A stretch of DNA of 64,000 nucleotides from Tetradesmus obliquus. Lineage: Eukaryota > Chlorophyta > Chlorophyceae > Sphaeropleales > Scenedesmaceae. The stretch is from positions 4,514,501 to 4,578,500 of the forward strand of contig CP126199.1 of the NCBI GenBank assembly GCA_030272155.1. Direction: 5' to 3'. Below the pieces are notes generated by a model that did no database searches, was not told the DNA's origin, and saw nothing but the letters and a program-made list of their open reading frames with translations. Of this stretch, positions 47,214-57,776 are shown piece after piece. Numbering within the stretch: the first letter of the stretch is position 1; each line of letters opens with the position of its first letter. A program made the position numbers and the translations under genes.

Positions 47214-49170
47214 CTGGGGCGTCGCGCATCCTTTAACACACAGAAGTGACTTGCAGCGCATACATCACGCGCGCACCTGATGGTGCCTGGTGGTGAGGCC
47301 AGGGGGTTGGTGGCCCCAATCATGGTGCGGCCGTATTTCACAACACTCTTGCCCTCCCACACCATGGCCACCACAGGCCCGCTGCAACAACATACAATTG
47401 AGAGCATAGTTAATGGTGTGCATATGGATGTATGCACTGCTTGCCCACCCACACCATGGCCACCACGGGCCCGCTGCGCAGGTGATAATCCATAAAGACA
47501 GCACATGGATGAGTGGTGTGATTATGGATGCGAGTGACAGTATGTATGGCTGTACTTGACCATAGCCTTGCCCTCCCACACCATGGCCACCACGGGCCCA
47601 CTGCAACAACAAACAATAAAAAGCATGGATCAACGGTGTGCATATTGATGTATGTGGCAGTATGTGTTAAGTAACAGGGCGAACACTGTAAGATTTGAAG
47701 AACAGGCTATGTATCACTGCTGCAGTCACCTTGACAGGAAGTTGACCAGCTTTGGGAAGAAGGGCTTGCCATCATGCTCCGCATAGTGCTTGGCAGCCAG
47801 CGCCTGCAGCAGCGGCCAATTGTTGGGCAAATTCCGTAACATGGTACATAGTTGCATGTTGATGCAGAATGTGTTATTTGATGCGCACATCACAGGGGGC
47901 ATGCTTGCCACGGTGCACCACATGGCAAGTTGCAGTTGAAACAGCACAGCTGTATGTACATCATACACGCACCAATCATCATCGAGTGCAATTGGCCATA
48001 CACACTGTTCCCACCTGGCTGGTCAGCCACAGCCTGACAAGCACGGCAACACTCACATCACGTGTGTGTAGACGCAAAATACCGCTCACCCACAACATGC
48101 ACGCACCTGTGTGGGCACCAGCACCTTGATCCCGACCAGCTTGTAGCCCTTGCGCTCAAAGCGGGCGATGATGTCGGAGATCAGGCCGCGCTGCACACCA
48201 TCTGAGGCAGCAGCAGCAGCAGCAGCAGGCATGGCAGTATCACATGGCCTGCCCTGAGATGACACAACTTATTCTGGAAGCAAGAATACACCACCTGCTG
48301 CTTCAGTCACACTGCCCATGCTGTGCTGCTTTGTCAACATCCCCCAAACCTCCCAGGTTCCAGGCAATTTCTCAGATACCAGGCAGTTTCTGTACCAGGG
48401 CCTGGACCTGTCGCCCATTGTTACTTCGTGCTCTTCCTGCTCCTGCTCCATTCAGCGCTGTGGTGTAATTCCCATGCTGTGCTGCTTTGTCAACAACCAG
48501 CATGCACAGCCAAGCGCACCTGGCTTGATCATGATGAAGCTCAGCTCCTCCCGCTCCAGGCAGGCAGGCGCGTCAGCAAGCACACTGGGCGCAAAGCCTG
48601 GGGCAGGTTGCCATCACCAAAAGCAGCAGCAGCAGCAGCAGCAAGTAGGTGTCGACAATGCAGATGCGCCAGTGACGTAGACAGAACCTGCAGGCGCTGA
48701 GCCAGCACTGCCCTCTCAAGGTTCACCTGAACTGATTTAACGCATGGGAATGACAGCTGCTGTAACATGCAGTCACATGGAACAACACACACACGCATTG
48801 CTGCATCAGCACTGCCAAATGCAGCGGCAAATTGCTTCAGCGTCCATGAAGCATCTCCTGTACTGCTTACCGAGCATTGCTGCGCCAGCCACCATCAGCA
48901 CTGCTGCACCAGCACCATACACAGGCCTGGTCGAGCTGAACTTGCCAGCTGCTGCTGCCGAGTGCAGTCCGCATGCAGCTCCACGGGAACCTGTATATAT
49001 TTGCCAACACAGCAGCAGGCAGCAGTAGCAGGCACGTAACTGTACTGCCCAGGGCGGATCGATGCGGTGTGCAGCAGACGATTTGCTGATCTGCTGTATA
49101 AGCTACCTTGTTGCGCCAGCGATTGCAGCTGGCGAGCAGCCCGCAGGAACACGCGGCTAGACTTGAACAT
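46497..49170 (-). CDS. NDK: Nucleoside diphosphate kinase, organelle-targeted type
   Basis: NDK transfers the gamma phosphate between nucleoside triphosphates and diphosphates. Eight exons (49170-49107, 48990-48871, 48597-48520, 48201-48107, 47803-47730, 47381-47277, 46885-46828, 46547-46497) join in phase to 214 residues. The catalytic domain is complete: [68 protein letters not shown], then [12 protein letters not shown] with the phosphorylated His, and REIALWF. Residues 1-90 contain an Arg/Ser-rich leader ([20 protein letters not shown]) and a hydrophobic stretch ([15 protein letters not shown]), as in mitochondrial or plastid NDPK3-type enzymes. Which organelle is not decided by the sequence. 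Exon 6 edges are copied on both sides. Confidence 0.93.
46990..47110 (-). repeat. Diverged copy of the end of NDK exon 6
   Basis: This segment resembles exon 6 ([12 protein letters not shown], compare [11 protein letters not shown]) but is strongly diverged and frame-shifted towards its end. It lies downstream of exon 6 and is the oldest-looking exon-edge copy in the window. Confidence 0.7.
47435..47606 (-). repeat. Two copies of the start of NDK exon 6 with acceptors
   Basis: Copies near 47440-47475 and 47560-47606 repeat the acceptor and the sequence for [10 protein letters not shown], upstream of the real exon at 47381. Each is followed by similar intron sequence, giving a period of about 120 bp. 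Confidence 0.83.
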
Positions 49171-49476
49171 ACTGCAGCTGCTGCTGGTGGTGACCTGACG
49201 CGCGGGATCACTCGCTGCTTACGTTCTCCCGCTTGCAAAGAATGAACAGGCCGCGAATGATGTTAGAGCGTTTTGGCGAGCCAGATGATCGGCAAACCCT
49301 AGGGCGTGTTATACACACTTTTGAACTCAAAGGTTGCACCGTGTAAGGTGCTGCTGTCATCACGACACGCCCCAGAGCTTTAAGTGCTGGTACAAGCCAT
49401 CAGCAGAAAGCAAATCATGGATATGAGCTAGCTCACAGCTCCAGCTTCATTTGTTACAAAGAGAACTCCGGATGAC

Positions 49477-49499
49477 ATGGGGGCGAACCACAAACCACC

Positions 49500-49530
<31 letters not shown>

Positions 49531-49695
49531 GGGGGGACGCGGGGTTTCGAGGCACCCCTACCCCCTATGCGAAAAGTGGCTTCCGAAGGGGGAGTGGCTA
49601 CCGCAAGGCCGGGCTCGTCGAACCCCTAGCCCCTATGCAAAAAGTGGCTACGCGTCCCCCCCCCCCCCTATACGGTGGTTTGTGGTTCGCCCCAT
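49477..49695. mobile_element. 219-bp inverted-repeat element with G and C tracts (MITE-like)
   Basis: The ends are a 24-bp inverted repeat (left 49477-49500, atgggggcgaaccacaaacc...; right 49672-49695), matching except for one extra G. Just inside the left end are a (GT)n run and 23 consecutive G (49514-49536). Just inside the right end are 13 consecutive C (49656-49668). The interior has two direct copies of cccctatgc(g/a)aaaagtggct about 70 bp apart. No coding capacity and no convincing target-site duplication were found. It could be a non-autonomous DNA transposon or another fold-back element. Confidence 0.6.
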
Positions 49696-49740
49696 GCTGC
49701 CAAATGCGCATGTCACGCACACCCAATAGGGGCAATGTCA

Positions 49741-51350
49741 CTACACCTGCTCCCCCAGCTTGTGACTGCTGCTGCATACAGCCCACACCACTGCAGCAAC
49801 ACCATACAGCGCCGCCAGCACCCAAAACACCGCAGAATATGAGCCAGTCGCATCCACCACCCATCCAGTCAACAAACTGCCCAGCAGCCCAGCTAGAATG
49901 CTGGCACTGTTAGTAACGCCTTGCAGGACACCTGCCTTTGCTCCAGCAACGTCCTGCAAGTACGCATGGAAGCCTCCATAGCTCAAACTGTAGAAGGTGA
50001 GGTTTGCTGTGAGGCACAGCACTGCAGGGATCAGGCCTGGGGTGGTAGTGAGAGCCAGTGGAACCACGCTGAGGCCGCATCCAGCAAATGAGATGCACTG
50101 CATCAGCCGCCGTACAGACAGGGTGGGGAGCCCGCTGCGGATGAGGCTGCAAGGTAAAAGGTGTGGCGCAGCATGACAGCAAGGCAAGGCAGACGGCAGA
50201 GAGGTAAGAGGCTGTGGTGAAAACCAAGAGGATGCCAGGTGTTTGCTAGTTAGAACAAAGGACACATGCATTGCAAGGTGTGTTGAAGATGCCCCTGCCG
50301 CAGGCACAAGCTGCTGCTGCCTAACACTACTCTGTCATGCACACAAGCAGATGACTTCTGCCAATTCAAGCAGCTGGAGCGTGCATCTGTTTTAGCACCA
50401 TTGCCGCACATCCTGCCAACCTCTGTCTTGCTGAAACAGCAATCATCCCAGTGGTTTGCTGGAGAACAGCACCTCAATACGCCAGCACCAGGCGTGGTAG
50501 GCACGCCGTGGCAGCTGCACCAGGCCTCACCTTACGCTGCAACGTACACAGAGGCACAGCAGCCACAAAACAGCAGGACTAGACATGGCAGGCACACTGC
50601 ACACCTTGCACTGTCGTCCTCAAGTTGCAATAATGACTTAACAACAATCTGGGTGGCCTCACCTGTCTGCTGCTGAGCCCGCCAGCATGCCCGCCACTGC
50701 TGCTGCCAGCCAGGGCATGCTGCTGAGCCGGCCCGTGACTGCCAGGCCCTGGCTGCCCAGGGAGGCCATGTACAGCGGCATCCAGTTCTGCGGAGCAAAG
50801 ACGAAACAAAGTAATATTCAACATTGACAGGTGTTTTGTAGAACACTGGCTACACAACGATGTGGGTTGTGGTGCCTCCTTGGAATGCAGGCAGCTCCAC
50901 CAGTTGCTGCTTATACATGCATATGCCACATGCAAGCAGCAGGGCTGTCTTGGATGAATGCGTCTTGAAATAGATTTGGAAACGCAGCAAACCGTGCTAC
51001 ACTCAGCCATGCACAGACACAGGCAAGGCATGTACAAGGCACCAAAGTTGCCAGCCAGACAGCGACAGCAGCAGCAACATCATCAACAGCAACGCAAGGC
51101 AGCCGACTCGAGGTGATTGGTAAGGCATGACAGCACAGGGACGCTTCACACCCATCTGACATCTGGACACAACATCCGACAAGTGAAGGGATGCGGGCAT
51201 CTACACTATACCCGCTTTTCTGCTGCGCCCACCTGCATCAGGAAGAAGCCGAAGCCAATGACAGCGTGTGCAAAGCACAGCAGCGCCACCTGCCTCGTGC
51301 TGGCAGCATCCAGCTGCCAGCTGAACGGTGGCGGCGGCTGCTGCTGCTTG

Positions 51351-51384
<34 letters not shown>

Positions 51385-52230
51385 CTTGCTGCCTGCTACC
51401 TGCAATCAGCTTGCCTTGTCCCGCAGCTGCTGCGTCTCCTGTTGCTGCCCCTTCTGCTTTCGACCGGCCCCCTGCTGCTGCATGTTGAGCAGTTACTCGC
51501 TGCATTATCATAGCACCAACGGCAGCCCACGCAACGCCAACTGCTCCAGAAATAACAAATGCGCCACCGCCTCCAAATGCATCTGCCAGCAGAGGCACCA
51601 TCGTCAGTCCAATCACGCCACCCAGATTGAAGTTTGCATATGTAAAAGATATTGCTGAAGCCCGCTCAGCTGCAGGCACCCACTGCACAGCCATTGCTGC
51701 AACACAAGGCATTGCACAGGCAGAGGCCAGCCCAAGCAGCACCCTTGACAGTATGATCGCTGCTAGCGGCCACCAGCTGCTGCTGCTGCTGGTGCCGACA
51801 GCAAGGCCAGCAGCAGCAGTGAGGGCTGTGGCCAGGGACCAGAGGCACAGCCCCCATAGCAGCACCCTGCAGGGGTCAAGGCAGCAGCAGCAGCAGCAGC
51901 AGCAGCAGGCACAGCAGGTGGACGCAACTGCTGTGTTGTCCAACAGTCCGCCCAAACACCCACTATGCTGAAATCTAGCTGCCATGTCAGCAGGCTGCTG
52001 TTGATACGGGGGTGACCTACTGCACATATTGCAGCAGCAGCAGCTTGTAGGCGTGCAGCGGAGCGCACTGCAGCACCTCTGCTGCAGCACCGCTCACCGT
52101 GTGCCGGAGTACTTATCCGCAAGCCGCCCCAGCTGGCACCTGCCCTGCCAGGTAAGCAGCCAGCATGGCAGCCTGCACTGTGCCTACTGCTCACACCAAA
52201 ACTCGGCAGCCCTTCACAAGCTGCTGCTGC

Positions 52231-52269
<39 letters not shown>

Positions 52270-53628
52270 ACGTGTGGATCACAGCACACCGCAGCACCTG
52301 TGCTGCAGCACCGCTCACCGTGTGCCGGAGTACTTGTCAGCCAGCCGCCCCGCTGGCACTTGCCCTGACTGGCTGCTGAGTGCTGACTTTAGTTCAGTGC
52401 TGCTGGCTTGCTGGCCACATCATCCCGTTTGATTCAAAACATGCCAGCCCAACATCCAGAATGCTGCTGCTGCTGCTGCTGTACGTGTGAATTACAGCAC
52501 ACCGCAGCGCCTGTGCTGCAGCACCGCTCACCGTGTGCCGGAGTACTTGTCAGCCAGCCGCCCCGCTGGCACTTGCCCTGACTGGCTGCTGAGTGCTGAC
52601 TTTAGTTCAGTGCTGCTGGCTTGCTGGCCACATCATCCCTTTTGATTCAAAACATGCCAGCCCAATATCCAGAATGCTGCTGCTGCTGCTGCTGTACGTG
52701 TGAATTACAGCACACCGCAGCGCCTGTGCTGCAGCACCGCTCACCGTGTGCCGGAGTACTTGTCAGCCAGCCGCCCTGCTGGCACCTGCCCTGCCAGGTA
52801 AGCAGCCAGCATGGCAGCCTGCACTGCACCAGCCTGAGAGGCCCTCAGGCCCAGCTGAGTTGCTAAGTCAGGCAGCAGCACTGCAAATGTGCTGCGGTGC
52901 AAGTTGCACAGCAGCAGGCAGCCGGCTGTCACTGCCACCACCTGCCGCCACTGAGTGGTGTGGTGTAGAGGGGCACAGTTGATGAAGGACAGCAGTAGCA
53001 GCAGCAGAGGAAAGACAAGTTTTGTAATTTGGATGCTGTAGGTGTTGCTGAAGAAATTGAATTGCACAGGTCGAGTCCAGGCAACCTCGTGGATATGAGG
53101 ATGCTGCTGCAAGCTAGCGCTAGCATCACCTGCTGTGTCAGCCACAAAGTTTCCCAGTGTCCCTCAGTTGTTAGCAGCGCAACTTCTGGAGGAGGTACAA
53201 CCTTGCAGTACAATGCTCTATGTGTACAAACTGGCAACTGATTGCCATCAAGTCGGTAACACTGTTAGCTTTAGCACATGCCAAAGAGCATGCATGCAAA
53301 GGATGCGTACTTCATATAGCAGCTCGCACAACTTCCTCATGCAATCCCTTTGTCAACATAATACCACAACCATAGGCTGCAGTGAATCGGGGGACTTACA
53401 GGAGGCACTGCATCGTTTGCAGGGGTGGCTCCAGCAGCTGCTGCTGCATGCAGTTTGCAGGAGCTGCCTCTCCCCAGCATCTGCTGTTGTTGATGCTGCT
53501 GCTGCTGCCGCTGCTGTGCAGCACGGTTCCTGCAGGGGCAACTGCAACAGCGAGCTGCTGCTGCACAGTGTCGGGACCTGTGGCTTTTGCTGTAGACATC
53601 TTGGCTTTGCAACAGCTGCCGCTGCCAT
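49741..53628 (-). CDS. SLC17/PHT4-like anion or phosphate transporter
   Basis: This is a major facilitator of the SLC17 (ANTR/PHT4) family, which carries phosphate or organic anions across plastid, Golgi or plasma membranes. Core exons 52950-52745, 51866-51233, 50787-50663 and 50146-49741 are secure. They show LLLCNLHRSTFAVLLPDLAT, YLAGQVPAGRLADKYSGTR, LLWGLCLWSLATALT, ILSRVLLGLASACAMPCVAA, NWMPLYMASLGSQGLAVTGR and GVLQGVTNSASILAGLLGS, the typical 12-helix pattern. The central loop is Gln/Pro-rich because of CAG repeats. Two N-terminal exons (53628-53400 and one near 53134) fit in phase and give a transit-like leader (MAAAAVAKPRCLQQKPQV) and 547 residues in total, but they are tentative. The substrate is not evident. 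Exon 52950-52745 has three extra end copies downstream. Confidence 0.82.
52085..52850 (-). repeat. Four-copy array of a transporter exon end with donor
   Basis: The end of the transporter exon (AGRLADKYSGTR) with its GTGAGC donor is repeated three more times downstream, with a period of about 200-220 bp (units near 52095, 52313, 52520 and the real one at 52745). The two central units are almost identical over 200 bp, including (CTG)n runs. Confidence 0.88.
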
Positions 53629-54775
53629 TGTTGGTGCTTGGACACCTGCCAGTGTTGTTGCAGGTGCTGCGACTGTAGACGTAGATCCATCATCATTCTA
53701 CATGCATGTAAATAGCCAGGAGTTTAGCATTGCAGTCTTTCCAGGCCTGCGGATTTGAACTGTTCAGTGGCTTGAGGGCTGCTGCTGATGCTGATGCACT
53801 TGTCACGTGAACTCCAGACGTTTGTCGAGTAAAAGACGGTAACGTATTGAAGCAGACTGATGGTGAAAGTAGAACTTATGCGTAAGCGAGGGAGCACTGG
53901 GAACAAAAATGACAGTACGTACCTTCCATGCCGAGCACGACAGCAATCGCGCTTCCCTTCCTCTCGCTGCTAGGCAAGTGTCGCTCTTCAACATTTCATG
54001 CTGAAGTAATGATCAATTTGCGCGGCATGCAGGATAGTCGCATCTCGGTGCAACTTTGGAGGTGGCCTTCAGCATTCCCCTGGATCCAGGCATTTGGACA
54101 GCTGCCGGGGTTGCCATATAAGGATGAAAACCATAGGATTAAGGCTTGGTAACTCTCAGCATCACCATTCAGCGGTTGGATTGGTACATTTTTGACCAGT
54201 GCCACTGTACATGTACCTGCCTGCGGCAGGTGGGATGATCCAAGGATTTAGGAACGCATGGGCACCCTCATTGGCAGCCGCCAAAGAGGTGATGTGTCAT
54301 ATTGCTTGCTTGGAGCCATCGGGGTAGCTTGTGTACACCAAGCGCTGAGTGATTGCAATCTACCAGTAGGCAGCCTAGTGAGTCATCTTCACCATGCACA
54401 TGAAGCAGGCACCGTGCTAAGGAATGTTGAAGAGATATTGCAACACTTGAAGTACTCATAGATCGTCTACGGAGCTTGAACAAGAAGAGCAACAGCTGCA
54501 TACCGAGAAGTAACTTGTCCTAGTGACACCAGCTGCCTCCAGCGACGCCACGGTTCTCGTGCGTGCAGCATGAACTAATACTTTGCATTTCTGTAAATGC
54601 AGGTTTTTTTTACCATTGTCGTTTTCAGGCAGCGACACAGTAGCACTGCCGGGGAGAGGCAAGTACGGAGCCACCGAGCACGATGCCCTATCTGGTCCAG
54701 GACCGTTAAAGACAATATTTACGTTACAAGGGTCTTCTTTCGGATCCCAGGAGCGGGACAGCAGCGCAGGCCATT
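53629..54775. promoter_or_regulatory. Divergent region between transporter and sulfatase
   Basis: This 1.1 kb separates two divergent genes. It is less repeat-rich than the introns, and no gene or element was recognised. It should contain both promoters. Confidence 0.45.
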
Positions 54776-55565
54776 ATGATCGCAAGCGTCGGAGGCCGGG
54801 GCAGCTGTTTCCTGCAGCGTCTGCTGTTCTTGGTCATTTGCATATATAGTGTGAATGCAGTGGCAGCGAGCTCGCGCGTCGGTGTCGCCGAATTGAGAAT
54901 GGACCGCGACCCCGACAGCAGCAGCAGCAGGGCCACGGGGGATGTGCAGCAGCCTGACCCGGTATTGCTGGAAGGCTATGCGCAAGGTTGCACTCCACCA
55001 AGTAAGTTGACGCGATATACGCCATGTGGTACAGCAGGCACGTGCTGCAGCACAACATGTGGATCTGACACCCTGAGCAAGGCAGGTCAGGCTGCACTGC
55101 GTTGTCACATTCCCGTGGGCCATCAGCAGCAGCTACAGCTAGCAGCAGCAGCGATTGTAGTATGGCTGTAACGACAGTTTGCACCAACTTCTGCAGCTGC
55201 TGCAACTGTCAACGGCTGTCAATGAATGCCAAGCATGCAGCTGCCAGCATGTACGCCTTGGGACACGTGTGCGAATACGGCACTTTACTCATATGTCGTC
55301 AGCAGCAACACCTACTGTCCTGCAACATGCTAACCCACATACCCTACCCTACCCTACCCTGTTGCTGCTGCTCTGCTCAGACCTGCAGTCATGGCCTGTG
55401 GGCCCACCCCGGGTGCCTGCCCTGCAGCCAGGCCAGAAGCCCAACTTCATTGTTATTTTGGTGGATGACCAAGGTTATGACGACATCGGGTTACACCACC
55501 CGAGGGGGCCGGATGGTGTGAGCTCCGCAGGCGCGCAGACACCCAATTTGGACAAGCTGGTGAGG

Positions 55566-55616
<51 letters not shown>

Positions 55617-55798
55617 AACGCTGCCGCAGAGTGTTGGTCTGTGAACTCGCCTGCTGTACCCTTACTGGTGGTTGTGGCTGATGTCGCACTTGTCACAACA
55701 AACCAACTAACCTGCTGCATGTTTGCTGCGACACTCATGATGATGCTTGCGGTAGCAGATATTGCTGCGCGCTTCACGCCATGCTTTGCTGAAGCCAC

Positions 55799-55851
<53 letters not shown>

Positions 55852-55983
55852 CAGATCAAGGGCGGCATGTCCTTCTCCAACTTCTACGCCAGCTCGCTGT
55901 GTGCCATCTCGCGCGCCGCGCTGCTCACGGGCCGCGACGCCGTGCGCACCGGCAACCTGTTCAACGGGTGAGACCTGACGCTG

Positions 55984-56020
<37 letters not shown>

Positions 56021-57725
56021 GCGGCACCGTTTGTCTAGGTAACCAGCTGGCTGGCTCTCAGCATCTAGGTGCACGCAGGAGGGACTGCACGGGCAAGGAG
56101 AGAAGACCTAGCTTCTGTTTTTTGCAGCACACAGCAGACGAAAATAGCTGGGTGGGCGACGCACACGCAGCAGCTGTGAACACGTTCCTGCCGGCAGCTG
56201 CTCTGCACATAGCTTGCTGCGCGGCGGTGGCTTCCTGCAGTGTGTCAATGGCGATGGTTTTACAAATGCTTCCTCTCACTGCATGGCTTGCTTGTTGCTG
56301 CGTGGCATGGCATGCAGGTTTGGCTATGACTCCTTCTCTCTGAAGGAGGCCACGATGGGTGACGTGATGCAGCAGGCCGGCTACGTCACCGCACATTATG
56401 GCAAGTGGTGAGTCATGCAGGCATTCATTGGATTCAAGAAAGGCAATGCAATCAGTGGATGTGATTGGTGGCGGCAGCAATCAGCATATACTGCTGTAAG
56501 GTACTGCAGCACACTCTCATGGGAGCATGCGTGGCAAGCTGCAACAGCATGTGACCCTGTACATTTGGCAGTACAGCAGACAGCCACACACGGAAGCTGT
56601 CACAGGGCACAAACAGCTGATCCTCTGCTCCTTTGAGCCAGTGAGCCTGTCATTGGCTCCCTGCCGAGGTTGCCTGTGTAATTTTTCAAATGCAAGCATC
56701 ACGCCAGCAGGTTGCATTTGTTTTTATTAATCAAAGTTTGGTGTGGTGATGCAGGCACAACGGGCGTGCGCAGGGCTACGAGCCGTGGAACCGAGGCTTC
56801 AACGACAGCTGGCTGCCGGACGACTACGTGCATGTGGACAACCTCATGAGGTGTGTTGTTATGCTATGTTACATTGTGTTACACTGTGTTATAACATGAC
56901 AGAGCAGCAACTGAAATTGTCCTCATTGGATTGGAGCGCTTGCTGAACCATATGTTGCGCTACTGCGCAAATCTGCTTCTTAGTGACATATATATTTTCT
57001 TCTTAAATATCAAAGTATTCGCCATGTGGTGCGCTGCCAAACTGCATGCTGTGCTTTCGCTGAATTTGTTTATAAACCTTCAACCTTAGAGACACATCTC
57101 GTATTCTAAAGAAGTCATTGTATTGCCACACCTGTGCAGGCATAACGGCGAGTACGCGCCCACCAAATTATCCTCAAATATCTTGCCAGTTATGTCATCT
57201 TTTTTGCATACATCATTTCTGAAACATGAAATAATCCGTTGCTCCGTGCAGGCACAATGGCAAATATGCGCCCACCAAGGGCTTGATGGAGCAGGCGCTG
57301 CTCAACCGCATGCTGCGCTGCTGCTGAATTTGATTCGCAAACCTTCTAACTAGTGATACATCTGGTGAATATGAAACAAAACATTGTATTGCCACACCTC
57401 TGCAGGCACAACGGCAAGTATGCGCCCACCAAGGGCCTGATGGAGCAGGCGCTGCTCAACCGCATGATAGGGTTCATGCAGGAGCGCGAGGCGGACGGCA
57501 CGCCCTTCCTGACCTACTATGCACCCTTTGCCATACACAGGAGGTAAGCGTGGCACCTTGTGCTGTGTATGTATCTCTTGATAACTAGTACGCGTGAATG
57601 GCTGCAAATCTGCTGCACCCTGCGGGGCATTTGTGGCGGCCGCTGAGTAGGCAGTCTTTGCTGCTTGCTACTAGTACCTGCAGCACGCCTTGCCAAACAC
57701 CATCTGCTGACCTTGCTACTGCCGT

Positions 57726-57776
<51 letters not shown>

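Noticed and set aside
55341-55360. (ACCCT)4 as an interstitial telomere
   Set aside because: Only four units, and the unit differs from known chlorophyte telomere repeats.
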